Below, one piece after another: positions 26,493 to 36,577 of a DNA stretch of 64,000 nucleotides. Position 1 is the stretch's first letter. Every line of letters starts with the position of its first letter. The translations under genes and the position numbers were made by a program. The notes beneath the pieces were generated by a model. The model made no database searches and had not been told where the DNA came from. It was given only the letters and a program-made list of their open reading frames with translations. The DNA is from Anabaena sp. UHCC 0204 (GTDB taxonomy: Bacteria; Cyanobacteriota; Cyanobacteriia; Cyanobacteriales; Nostocaceae), in NCBI RefSeq assembly GCF_009711975.1, contig NZ_VIKW01000006.1, positions 91,611 to 155,610 of the forward strand, given 5' to 3'.

Positions 26493-29186
26493 ATGTCTAG
26501 TCGCTTTTCCATATTTAGAAGAACCACAAATGCTCAACATCTACAAAAAAGTACTACATCTGAAAACCAGACAGAAGAGATAAGAGATACAGAAACAACG
26601 GAGGAAACAAACACTAGGATATCACCCCAAGAACAAGCTGAAATCTTTGAGTTGGAAGGAGTTATCCGAAATTTAGAGACTAGCTTCCAAGAAATTGCTA
26701 CTATTGAAGATCCAGTCAAACGGGAGTACAAAATACTTCAGGAAGCGAAAAGACTGGATATGCCACATGAAACCTATCGGCGAATGTGGGCAGGTTACTC
26801 TTTAGAATTGGAAAAAGAACCGGCAAAAGCAAAACATTCCTGGTTCAACCCCCTGACGTTTTTAGATCAGCGACTGGGAGATTTTGTTAAATGGTGTGAA
26901 AATGTTTCTCTGTATAGCTTGGCAACCGTTATTGGTCAATTTACACTGTTAGCAGCAATGGGAGCTTACTTTGTGGAAGCACCGCAGAGAGAGAAAGAGG
27001 CTCTTGATAATGCTAGACAAGAAATTAGAAATCAGAAGGAAGTTGAATATTCTGAATCAAGAATTGAGGCTATGGAATATCTGAATCAGTCCTGTGAAAG
27101 TCTATTAGGAGAACAAGCTTCCAAGGCCAACTTAGAAGGAATTGAACTAAATAAGTGTTATAAATTTGAATGGAATTGGCGGAGGATTGCCCAGTGGCCA
27201 CCGCAGTTTTACAGGTATGAGGGATTTGATCTTTCCCGAATGGATTTATCTGGCGTGAATTTAAGCGGAGCAAACCTTGAGGGTGCAAACCTGGAAAAAG
27301 CTAATCTAGAGGGTGCAAACCTGGAAAGAGCAAATCTCAAGGGGGCAAATTTGAAGGGTGCGAACCTCAAAGGGGCAATTCTTCGAGCGGCTTATTTAGA
27401 AAAAGCCAATTTAGAGCAAGCGAATCTTGATAGTAGTCGCATGAGCCGGATTTATTTAAGAGATGCAAATTTGACGAAAGCATCAGTAATTAACTCCCGG
27501 TTGCTATGGGCTGATTTACAAGGGGCAAATCTCAATCAAACCAATTTCCAAGGTTCTAATCTCAGCCGTGCTAATATTCAAAGTGCTGATCTCTACAAAG
27601 CTAACTTTAGGGGAGCTTCCCTTCGCTATGTGGATATGCGTAAGGAAACAATTACAATTGGGACTGAATTCGAGCGTGCTAACCTGAAAAGAGGTAAGTT
27701 TTGGTCAGTAGATCAACTGAAACGATCTTATAACTGGGAACAAGCCGCTAAAGATAAAGATTGGGAAGCAAAAATTATTAAAGAAACTCCAGAAAAGTAT
27801 AAAGTTGGGTTTCTTCTTCCTAACGATAACTTAACTTATAAATTATACCAACAAGGTTTAGAAAAACTGGCTAAGGAAAATAAGCAAGTTGAAATTATCC
27901 CCATTAAAACCGGAGAAAGTGTTCAGGAGGAGACTCACGGAATCAAACAGCTACTCACCCAAGATGTAGATATAATCATCATGAGACCATTAGATCCTGA
28001 GAAATCTGTACCAAGTATTCTCCAGGCTTATGTTGCTGGTGTGGTGGTGGTTAATATCGGTGATTGCTTACCCAAAGAATCCCAGAAAGTAGTATTTGCT
28101 TGTTATGAAAGCGATTCTTTAGCTATGGGTTACGACCTTGGCAGATACATGGGGAAAGGGGTATTAAATAGGAGAAATAAACAGATTAAAGAGTTAAATG
28201 TAGGTTTAGTAGATGGGGCAGATTCAACTCGTCTTTATCCTTATTTACAGGGATTTATCAAAGGTATAGAAGATTCTGGTGCAAAATGGACCGAAACGGG
28301 AACGACAGATGGCAGAACACCGGAAGATGTAGATAAGGTCAAAGCGATGCTCAAGCGTCACCCAAAGATTAATGTTTTGTGGGGTGGTTCAGAAATGACC
28401 ACAGAAATTGCGCTCCAAGCTGTTAGGGAGTTGGGGTTGAGCAAAAAGGTAAGTGTGTATGGAATTGTTCCTTTAACTCGTAAGTTGGCAAATATGCTGC
28501 TCGATCCTAATCAACCTCTGCAATCAATTGTGGATGAAGCACCCAGCTATGCGGCTAATGAAGCTGCTAAACACGCAATTAATGTAATTGAAGGGAAAAT
28601 TTCTAAGGAATATAAGCACGTAGTATTCCAACATCGGTTATTGACTGTGAGCGATCGCACAAAAGTTAATGCTTTAATTGGTGACGCGCTAGATTTGGAG
28701 AAAAACACTCTCAAAAAACCAATTCCCCTGCAAGCTGGAGCTAGTCTGATACCTACTGAAATTCCCTCTAGTTTAGATCCTTCCGTTGCTGATTCTCTCA
28801 GAGCTATTACTGATGAGAAAAAGATCCAGAAATTACAAGAAGATTTACAAAAAATCATTGTCAAGAATTGGCAAATATCTAACAACAAAGAAGCTGATGA
28901 AACATCTGTTAATTTTGATCGAGATTTGGTTTATCGGGTACTGATAGATTCTGAAGGAGCAGTTGTTTCCTATGAACCAATTGATAAATTAGCGATTGAT
29001 TTACTGCAAACCACACCTTTACCTAAATTGTTATCTAAACCTGATGACGGTAAAGCAAAAGATGAAACTCTCATCTTACCTACTAAACTAGTAATCAATA
29101 ATTCTGTGACTGAATTTAAGGTTGTATTTAGTCCTAGCGGTAAAGTTGAAGTCAAATGGGGAGAAAGTTTCTTAGCAGATGAATAA
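26493..29186 (+). CDS. Membrane protein fusing pentapeptide repeats to a periplasmic sugar-binding-protein fold
   Basis: An 897-residue protein. Residues 1-45 are polar and Thr/Glu-rich, and 46-135 helical. One membrane segment lies at about 140-161 (YSLATVIGQFTLLAAMGAYF) and a helical stalk at 165-215. About 30 pentapeptide repeats follow at 246-400 (ANLEGANLEKANLEGANLER) and would form a right-handed quadrilateral beta-helix. Residues about 436-735 are a type-1 periplasmic binding protein (Peripla_BP_4-like: KYKVGFLLPNDNLTYKLYQQ, DVDIIIMRPLDP, GYDLGRYMGKG, INVLWGGSEMTTEIALQAV). The last 150 residues (YRVLIDSEGAVVSYEPIDKL, TPLPKLL) resemble a tail found in other cyanobacterial regulators. 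No binding-protein export signal or ABC permease partner is present. A role as ligand sensor is inference. The gene sits between urease remnants on the opposite strand. Confidence 0.88.
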   Translation: MSSRFSIFRRTTNAQHLQKSTTSENQTEEIRDTETTEETNTRISPQEQAEIFELEGVIRNLETSFQEIATIEDPVKREYKILQEAKRLDMPHETYRRMWAGYSLELEKEPAKAKHSWFNPLTFLDQRLGDFVKWCENVSLYSLATVIGQFTLLAAMGAYFVEAPQREKEALDNARQEIRNQKEVEYSESRIEAMEYLNQSCESLLGEQASKANLEGIELNKCYKFEWNWRRIAQWPPQFYRYEGFDLSRMDLSGVNLSGANLEGANLEKANLEGANLERANLKGANLKGANLKGAILRAAYLEKANLEQANLDSSRMSRIYLRDANLTKASVINSRLLWADLQGANLNQTNFQGSNLSRANIQSADLYKANFRGASLRYVDMRKETITIGTEFERANLKRGKFWSVDQLKRSYNWEQAAKDKDWEAKIIKETPEKYKVGFLLPNDNLTYKLYQQGLEKLAKENKQVEIIPIKTGESVQEETHGIKQLLTQDVDIIIMRPLDPEKSVPSILQAYVAGVVVVNIGDCLPKESQKVVFACYESDSLAMGYDLGRYMGKGVLNRRNKQIKELNVGLVDGADSTRLYPYLQGFIKGIEDSGAKWTETGTTDGRTPEDVDKVKAMLKRHPKINVLWGGSEMTTEIALQAVRELGLSKKVSVYGIVPLTRKLANMLLDPNQPLQSIVDEAPSYAANEAAKHAINVIEGKISKEYKHVVFQHRLLTVSDRTKVNALIGDALDLEKNTLKKPIPLQAGASLIPTEIPSSLDPSVADSLRAITDEKKIQKLQEDLQKIIVKNWQISNNKEADETSVNFDRDLVYRVLIDSEGAVVSYEPIDKLAIDLLQTTPLPKLLSKPDDGKAKDETLILPTKLVINNSVTEFKVVFSPSGKVEVKWGESFLADE

Positions 29187-29240
29187 AAGTTAAAACAGAT
29201 ATAATTTCTGCTCTAATTATGCAATTGAAACTTATTTTTT

Positions 29241-29438
29241 TTACAGTTTTCCATTAATTTTGCCGTTGAATCCATAAATTTGACGGCTATCAACTACAGG
29301 AACTAGAGTAACTTCTTTTTCATCTCCCGGTTCAAATTTCACTGCTGTACCTGCGGGGATATCTAATCTCATTCCTCTGGCTTTTTCTCTATCAAATAAT
29401 AAGGCATTATTAACTTCGTAAAAGTGAAAATGTGAACC
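29241..29438 (-). pseudogene. ureB: C-terminal remnant of urease beta subunit gene
   Basis: The minus strand reads [20 protein letters not shown], continues with [20 protein letters not shown] and ends in [11 protein letters not shown] plus stop (29241-29243), a clear match to the last 65 residues of the roughly 101-residue urease beta subunit. Upstream of GSHFHF the similarity is lost (the frame reads SSDNF where NTGDRPIQV is usual) and there is no start codon. It is therefore a truncated gene. Another frame over the same bases looks open but has no similarity. Confidence 0.8.
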
Positions 29439-29510
29439 AAAGTTATCGCTGGACTTGTAGTTAAAGCGATGATACTCATATCCTCTATTTTTTGGCAGAT
29501 AAAGTTAAAC

Positions 29511-29645
29511 TTAACCAAAAAAATTAGGTAGATAAAATTTTTCTGGCTGGGATTTTTCAAAAATATCAATAATCTGAGTCACATCTGCGGAATGTGGGAT
29601 ATAAATGCCTTCCTGCTGCTTGTGGAAAAGAATCTTCTGACAAAA
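29511..29645 (-). pseudogene. Unidentified coding remnant
   Basis: A 44-codon open stretch on the minus strand with protein-like composition (HKQQEGIYIPHSADVTQII, FEKSQPEKFYLPNFFG) and no start codon, bounded by stops. I do not recognise the family. It may be the end of another gene lost together with the urease operon. Apart from this and the ureB remnant, the 29187-29737 stretch shows no gene. Confidence 0.3.
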
Positions 29646-29737
29646 TCACTTCTTAATTATTGTTTTCAAAAAATTTAAAAAATGCTAAAAATGAGTCCGC
29701 AAACGCGGACTTTTACTCAACAAAATCAACCCATCAA

Positions 29738-30820
<1,083 letters not shown>

Positions 30821-30979
30821 TCTTTTTTTGAAAGATTACCAATATATTTTGCGCTAATGACTCTTCGTTAACGATTTTCCAAATATTAGCAGCCAATTTT
30901 TTGATTGCTAATATATTCGTGATTCCGGAAATCTTCTACTTCTTATTATGTCACCTAACTACTGACTACTGGCGAATGA

Positions 30980-31654
30980 CTATATATAAGGTGTAATATC
31001 CTCACCACAGTCGTCTGCTAGGTAGGAGAGGGCGCGGAAACGTAAACCTACCATTTGTTCATAGAGGGGGTTAATTTTACATAATGGCGGAATATGAACT
31101 ATTTTCCTGCCAAATAGGGTGACATCTCTTTCAAAGGGACACTGGGAAGGAATCATCTTACACAAAAATTTGGCAACTCTGGGATCTTGAATATCTAACC
31201 CGTCTAACCAGTGACGCAAGGGATTTAAAGCGTCTGGATGTGTAGGTACAAGTTCAGCCGATGGAAAATCTTCAGTTTGTGCGGTATCTTCTAGAGTATG
31301 ACGCAGGGCTGTGAGTAAATTCTCTTGCAGTTCTAATTTTTGACAGAATTGGTGTAAAACTTCATCTTCACTAGGAGAGTATATACCATCAGCGATCGCT
31401 ACCATGACCGCTGTCCGCAAGAAATTTTCCGCTACAGGTGTACCTTTACCTAATATAGCCGCTAATTCATCGGGTTCGATGATCTCTAGAGAATCCCAGT
31501 CAATGGAAGGAGCTAATTCATCTTTGGTAAGATTAGTAATTACTTCCTGTTCTTGAGCATCAAAGTTACCATCAGCCCAAGCAATAGTCAAAAGTCCTCG
31601 TAACCAAGCCGAAATTTGTTCGCTACTGTAAGGAGTTTGAGCAGCACTTGTCAT
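30980..31654 (-). CDS. TerB-like protein with Mo-nitrogenase-associated C-terminal domain
   Basis: A 224-residue protein. The N-terminal 120 residues resemble the helical TerB fold (WLRGLLTIAWADGNFDAQEQEVI, AVMVAIADGIYSPSEDEVLHQF), which contains Asp/Glu clusters able to bind metal. The C-terminal part (about 140-224; NPLRHWLDGLDIQDPRVAKF, IPSQCPFERDV, GRKIVHIPPLCKINPLYEQM, ALSYLADDCGEDI) matches the Mo-dependent nitrogenase C-terminal family (Mo-nitro_C). Despite the name, these cyanobacterial proteins are not nitrogenase subunits and their role is unclear. Single gene. Confidence 0.85.
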   Translation of the reverse strand: MTSAAQTPYSSEQISAWLRGLLTIAWADGNFDAQEQEVITNLTKDELAPSIDWDSLEIIEPDELAAILGKGTPVAENFLRTAVMVAIADGIYSPSEDEVLHQFCQKLELQENLLTALRHTLEDTAQTEDFPSAELVPTHPDALNPLRHWLDGLDIQDPRVAKFLCKMIPSQCPFERDVTLFGRKIVHIPPLCKINPLYEQMVGLRFRALSYLADDCGEDITPYI

Positions 31655-31891
31655 AAAAACTCACGCCTTGTAATTTTTCTTATTTAATATTAAGCTACCT
31701 TGAAAAGGACTGAACTTCTGTACATTGAACTGGCAAAAATATATGTTCTGTATAGCTAATAATTACAAATCAGGTATCTATAGTCTGTCCAATGTTTAAA
31801 TAATTAACTCCTATTTCTCCTCCCATATTATTCACAATAGGATCAATTATGGATATAATTGATTATATTTCTCATTAACTGGGTATTGAGT

Positions 31892-32992
31892 ATGTTTTCA
31901 TTTGGTGTTGAACATGAAGTTGCTTTTCTCAATCATCAAGGAAAGTTTGCAGATTTTCATAATACAAAATTTGCAGATTTCAATCAAATCATTGATAAAT
32001 TACCCGTATATCCTGATGATTACCCACAATTAAGAGTTGGTGATGCAGGGATTAAAAAAAAGCGTTGGTATATTGAAGGATTTGAAAGATTTAGTGACTC
32101 TGAAGAAGTAATTGATTGTGTAGCTAAAGGTATCGAAATTAGAACAACTATCCACTCTACTATTCAAGGAGCAATTGATGAATTAACAACAAGTTTTGGT
32201 TTACTAAGTGATGTTGCTGCTAGTTTTGGTTTTTCACCTGTTTTAGCCAGTTTTAATCCTTATACTTGTGTTTTTAAACCACATCCTCCATTAAATGATT
32301 TTGAAATTAAACAATTACAAGTTTATCCAGATGAACAAACTGCTCATATTTATATGGTTTCCTATGGACCAGATTTAAATATTTCTCTGGCAAACTTGTC
32401 TACGGAAAAGTTAATTGATATTGGTAAAAAGTTAACTTATTACAGTCCTTATATCATTCCTTTTAGTTATAGTTCTCCTTTTTACAATGGTTGTTTATGG
32501 GAAGGTTTATCAGTAAGGACTTTTATTAGAACAGGAAAAAGATCAGCGACATTAGTTTTTGTAAAAACAGCAGCAGAACTAATCCAAAGTGTCCCCTCAT
32601 TAACAAAAATTGCCCGTATTCCCTCAGAGGTAGGGCGAATAGAATTTAAAGCTTGTGATAGTTGTGATAATTTCGCTATTTATGCAGGCTTATTAGCTTT
32701 ATTAAAAGGTTTAATCTTAGATGAAACTTTATCAGGTAGAGCTATTATACCTGATGCTAGTTTACACCAAATTTCGGCAAAATCTGGTTTTGAAAATACA
32801 GATATTTTTGCTAATACCACCAAAATATTACAAGCTGCTGAAATTGCCCTATTAGATGATCCTGATATTCAATTTTTAACACCACTGAAAGGAATTTTAT
32901 TAGAGCAAAAAACTAAATCTCATGACTTAATTAAGTTATTCCAAAATTTAGGCTCAATCGAAGCCACTCTCCAGCAAACCTATAATGGATAA
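31892..32992 (+). CDS. Glutamate-cysteine ligase family protein (GCS2-like)
   Basis: A 366-residue protein from the ATG at 31892 (MFSFGVEHEVAFLNHQGKFA); an upstream TTG would add 11 hydrophobic, unconserved residues. The FGVEHEVAFL start, GIEIRTTIHSTIQGAIDEL, INM-like LNISLANLS and VGRIEFKACDS fit the carboxylate-amine ligase fold (GCS2). It may join glutamate to an amine or cysteine, but it differs from the standard cyanobacterial GshA, so the substrate is open. Single gene, convergent with ftsI. Confidence 0.75.
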   Translation: MFSFGVEHEVAFLNHQGKFADFHNTKFADFNQIIDKLPVYPDDYPQLRVGDAGIKKKRWYIEGFERFSDSEEVIDCVAKGIEIRTTIHSTIQGAIDELTTSFGLLSDVAASFGFSPVLASFNPYTCVFKPHPPLNDFEIKQLQVYPDEQTAHIYMVSYGPDLNISLANLSTEKLIDIGKKLTYYSPYIIPFSYSSPFYNGCLWEGLSVRTFIRTGKRSATLVFVKTAAELIQSVPSLTKIARIPSEVGRIEFKACDSCDNFAIYAGLLALLKGLILDETLSGRAIIPDASLHQISAKSGFENTDIFANTTKILQAAEIALLDDPDIQFLTPLKGILLEQKTKSHDLIKLFQNLGSIEATLQQTYNG

Positions 32993-33012
32993 GGTCATTG
33001 GTCATTGAGAGA

Positions 33013-33033
33013 ATTGTCAATTGTCAATTGTCA
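33013..33033. repeat. Heptamer tandem repeat encoding the PBP2 C-terminus
   Basis: Three perfect ATTGTCA units; a related GGTCATT pair precedes at 32994-33007. The stop codon (33017-33019) and the last residues LTIDN of the minus-strand ftsI gene are read from this repeat. Confidence 0.8.
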
Positions 33034-34843
33034 ATTTACTAGGTGGAATTTGCTCAATCGGAATTAGTGCTTCAATTACATTTTTGACAATTGGTGCAGC
33101 TACAGTAGAACCATAGGCATTTTCTCCCTTTGGTTCATCCACAACTGCAAACACGACATAACGGGGAGATTCGACTGGCAAAATAGCGACAAAGCTGGTA
33201 ATTCTTGCACCTTTAATATATCCACCATTAGGACTAGCTTTTTGGGCTGTTCCCGTTTTTCCACCAATCCGATATCCTGAAATTCTTGAGGCTTTACCAC
33301 TACCTTGACTAACTACTGTTTCCATCATTTCCACTACTTTTTGAGTAGTTGTGGCTGAGAAAATTTGCCGTGGTTCTGGGAGGGGAATTGAATAGTGTAT
33401 TCGTTCTTTAGCATCAATCAATCCTCGGACTACATGGGGTGTAACTAATTTGCCCCCATTAGCTAATGCTGCGTGTATTTGTACCAGTTGTAATGGAGTT
33501 AGAGAAAAGCCTTGTCCAAAAGATGTAGTAGCTGGTTCAATGTTTGAAGTGATAAATTTTTCTTGACTTTTGAGTTGACCACTTACTTCAAAAGGTAAAT
33601 CCGTGTCAACTTTTTGTCCTAGTCCTAAACGTTCTAACCAGTTGTAGTATATGGAAGGTTTTAATCGTTGCATGATTCTGACCATACCAATATTACTAGA
33701 AGTTTGTAAAATCTCCGCAATAGTCAGTCTTCTATAACCAGTTCTTTCCGCATTTTTGATGGTATGTTTACCGATTTGGATAGAACCAGGATCTTCAAAT
33801 GAATCATCTGGCTTGATTGCGCCATTTTCGAGAGCGATCGCCACATTCACAGGTTTAAAAGTTGATCCCGGTTCATAAAGATCAGCTACAGTCCAATTTT
33901 TAAACAGGGAAATATCGGCTTGGGAATATCTATTTGGGTTGTAAGTAGGTTGAGAAACCAACGCCAGTAAAGAACCATCAACTGCATCCATGACAATCAC
34001 TGCACCACGTTTAGCACTGAATTTGGTCATCTGTTCTTTCAAAGCTGCGCGAGCTAATCTTTGCAGGCGATTATCAATAGTTAATTGCAGTTTCAAATCA
34101 TCAGAATTTAGAAATCCTTCTGGAGCATGATCGGGCATTAATGCCCCATTACCAGCCCTACTCATCCGCACCGTTTGTCCAGAACGTTCCAGAAGCTTCT
34201 CTTGACTGTATTCCACACCGGCTTGGCCACGACGATCAAGATTAACATAGCCCACCACGTCCGCCACCAAATCATCTTGGGGATAAAATCGAGAGTATTT
34301 TTGAATAAACTCGAATCCATTTAAACGCAGTGATATTAACTTATCAGCAATAGCTTCTGATACATTAGAAGCTAATAAAATTCCACTACGTTTACTTTGA
34401 AATATGTTAATTAAATCGGCTTTTTCTTTACCGATAATCGGACCAATTTTCTCAGCAATTTCCTCCTGGGATTGATCAAATAATTTGGGGTGAGTATATA
34501 AGTTATAAACAGGACGGTCAATGGCTAACATATTATTACCCCGATCCACCACCGGACGACGGGGCATATAAGGACGTACATTGACCATTTGCTGGTTTCG
34601 CGCCCGTTCAGCCAGCTTTTTTCCCTGAAGAATTTGGAGATTATATAAGTTGAATGCCAACCCTAGCAAAGAAACCATTAAAACACCCCATACTAACAAC
34701 AGTCGGGATTTAATGTTGGGTGGGTTTTCTGGTATTTTCGGATCAATATTTCCCGGTTGAGGTTGTTTAGAGAATTTTCGTTCTCTTTTAAATTCTAAAT
34801 TACGTAAGTTTCTGAATTTTGTTTTACTTAATGGCTTCGGCAT
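33017..34843 (-). CDS. ftsI: Peptidoglycan transpeptidase FtsI/PBP2 type
   Basis: A 608-residue class B penicillin-binding protein that cross-links septal peptidoglycan. Cytoplasmic tail 1-47, one membrane segment at about 48-68 (LLVWGVLMVSLLGLAFNLYN), the PBP dimerisation domain at about 75-260 and the transpeptidase domain at about 290-590 with motifs STFK, SSN and KTGTAQK. The neighbouring upstream gene on the same strand encodes an FtsL-like protein, an arrangement also seen in division gene clusters. The last five residues come from heptamer repeats and are not part of the conserved fold. Confidence 0.93.
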   Translation of the reverse strand: MPKPLSKTKFRNLRNLEFKRERKFSKQPQPGNIDPKIPENPPNIKSRLLLVWGVLMVSLLGLAFNLYNLQILQGKKLAERARNQQMVNVRPYMPRRPVVDRGNNMLAIDRPVYNLYTHPKLFDQSQEEIAEKIGPIIGKEKADLINIFQSKRSGILLASNVSEAIADKLISLRLNGFEFIQKYSRFYPQDDLVADVVGYVNLDRRGQAGVEYSQEKLLERSGQTVRMSRAGNGALMPDHAPEGFLNSDDLKLQLTIDNRLQRLARAALKEQMTKFSAKRGAVIVMDAVDGSLLALVSQPTYNPNRYSQADISLFKNWTVADLYEPGSTFKPVNVAIALENGAIKPDDSFEDPGSIQIGKHTIKNAERTGYRRLTIAEILQTSSNIGMVRIMQRLKPSIYYNWLERLGLGQKVDTDLPFEVSGQLKSQEKFITSNIEPATTSFGQGFSLTPLQLVQIHAALANGGKLVTPHVVRGLIDAKERIHYSIPLPEPRQIFSATTTQKVVEMMETVVSQGSGKASRISGYRIGGKTGTAQKASPNGGYIKGARITSFVAILPVESPRYVVFAVVDEPKGENAYGSTVAAPIVKNVIEALIPIEQIPPSKLTIDN

Positions 34844-35109
34844 TGGAGAAACATAGGTGAAATGTGATAAGTAAGAATTTTATCAATGACCGGAAATTGT
34901 AGATTTTAGATTTTAGATTAATTAAAAAATTTGGGATATGTTCCCCGTCCTCTACTGACGGAAAAATACTCGCTGCGCTGCGTACGCTTCGCTAACATAA
35001 ATCCCAAATCCAAAATTTTCAAGCTCTACACTTGTTTGGTGGAGTCAATCCAAAATCGTAAATCCAAAATCGAGTGACCAATAACTGATGAACAATCACC
35101 TATTAGATT

Positions 35110-35751
35110 TTAATATCCAAGTGGAGAAGAAGATTCTGGTTTTGGTTCTGGTTGAGAAGTTGAAAATGACGAATTAGGATTACTATTAGATGTTGGCGGT
35201 AAAAAAATTGCCCCTTCAGAAGTTGGTGATACTAGCCCCATACCAGGATTTTCTGCTTCCTGTGCCATCTTGCTAGTCAGTGTTGCATTGGTAGTGTTTA
35301 ACTGCCGCTCATGACGTTGTAAGCTTTTTACTTTTCCATAAGATTCGCTCCAAAGCTCCTGGGCATATACAGTCCAACCATAAACTATTAACGTTGATAT
35401 TACTAATAAAAATGCTAAAACTGACGAGTAGCGATTTACTGTATACAGACGTAGTAACCATGTGGGTATAGTTCCTGTATTGCCCATCTTGTATACACTA
35501 GTAGTTGGTTTTTTCCCTGGTTCTGGGGTTGAAGTGCGGATTGCTGTGTTACTTCTCCGAGAACCCAAAAAATTTATCCAAGCGTTCCGGGGACTGGACG
35601 ATTTGACTGCTATCGGTTCACTACCAAGCCGGGATGACTTCTGTGTTTTTGTATCCAGATTCCGAGAACGTCGCCTATTGAATGACAATGGAGATTTGCG
35701 CCAAAACCAAGTATTTTTTGCGAAAACTGCTGATTTACGTTCAAAAACCAT
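35110..35751 (-). CDS. FtsL-like single-pass membrane protein
   Basis: About 213 residues from the ATG at 35751; a TTG 36 bases upstream could extend it. A long basic cytoplasmic region (about 1-95) is followed by one membrane segment (YSSVLAFLLVISTLIVYGWTV), a short coiled-coil-like stretch (ELWSESYGKVKSLQRHERQL) and a Pro/Ser-rich periplasmic tail. Size, topology and position upstream of ftsI suggest the FtsL role of linking FtsI to the divisome. Sequence conservation of FtsL is too low to be certain. The 266 bases between the two genes contain a diverged CGCTGCGTACGCTTCGC-type repeat. Confidence 0.65.
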   Translation of the reverse strand: MVFERKSAVFAKNTWFWRKSPLSFNRRRSRNLDTKTQKSSRLGSEPIAVKSSSPRNAWINFLGSRRSNTAIRTSTPEPGKKPTTSVYKMGNTGTIPTWLLRLYTVNRYSSVLAFLLVISTLIVYGWTVYAQELWSESYGKVKSLQRHERQLNTTNATLTSKMAQEAENPGMGLVSPTSEGAIFLPPTSNSNPNSSFSTSQPEPKPESSSPLGY

Positions 35752-36152
35752 AATTTTTCTGATATTAAATACTGTATTTTCGTTCAAGAAGCAATAGAGA
35801 AGGGATTATTGTCCATGATTGGATAACTAGCAACTTGGGATAAAGTTACTTTCTTGCCTCCAATCTTATACTACTTCTCACAGTATATTTGATAGTAGAT
35901 GACTGAAGGTGTTTAAAAACGCTCTTGTCTCTCAGCACGCTTTGTGACTGAACTTTGCAATTGCTGAATATTTATGTAACCGTCAAAAAAGGTTGAATCG
36001 CCATTATTTGTATTACATATAGATTACAAAAATGTTTCAAAGAGGGATAGTTGAAAATCTGTAATCAGAAAGCCGTGAAAAAAAATCAATAAATGAGGTA
36101 TGTTATTCAACAGGTGAAAGATTTTATTGCCACAATTGGTGAAAGAGGAGTT
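35752..36152. other. Gene-free stretch between FtsL-like gene and lipoprotein gene
   Basis: Divergent intergenic region of about 400 bases, AT-rich. It must hold the promoters of both flanking genes, but no clear operator, RNA gene or repeat was found. Confidence 0.4.
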
Positions 36153-36344
36153 ATGAAGACAAAGATTTTTGGTTTGGCTTTAATGTTAAGTTTGGGTACT
36201 TTGCTTGGAGCTTGTGATGGTGGCACTCAGCCTCCTGCTGATACTACTAGTTCTCCAGCAGCTACAACAGGTGGAGAACCAGCAGATACAGGTGCTACAC
36301 CAGCAACGACAGCATCTCCCGCGGCCACTCCCAAAACACCCTAG
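36153..36344 (+). CDS. Small Ala/Thr/Pro-rich lipoprotein
   Basis: A 63-residue protein from the ATG at 36153, preceded by a good ribosome-binding site (AAAGAGGAG). It has a lipoprotein signal peptide with lipobox LLGAC, then a low-complexity mature part rich in Thr, Ala, Pro and Gly (TTSSPAATTGGEPADTG). No folded domain is expected. Probably a membrane-anchored surface or periplasmic spacer; the role is unknown. Confidence 0.7.
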   Translation: MKTKIFGLALMLSLGTLLGACDGGTQPPADTTSSPAATTGGEPADTGATPATTASPAATPKTP

Positions 36345-36577
36345 TATGGGTTAGTACATCAATCTAGATAAGTAGTTGATATCTTTGAATACAAAACTCT
36401 GTTGACAAAATTGGCGATTTTGTAGATAAAAACTCAAGATACAACTGCCTTATAATGTCAAGTTGGGTTAAAAGCAGGGAAATTCATCAGGTTAGACTAC
36501 TGGGCTAGATTCAGTTCTTGCCCAGTTGGAGTTTTTTAATTGATTTTGTCAGTAACCAAAATAATATTGATATATAT

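Noticed and set aside
29369-29569. 66-codon open frame on the minus strand
   Set aside because: It overlaps the ureB remnant in another frame; the UreB frame has clear similarity and this one has none.
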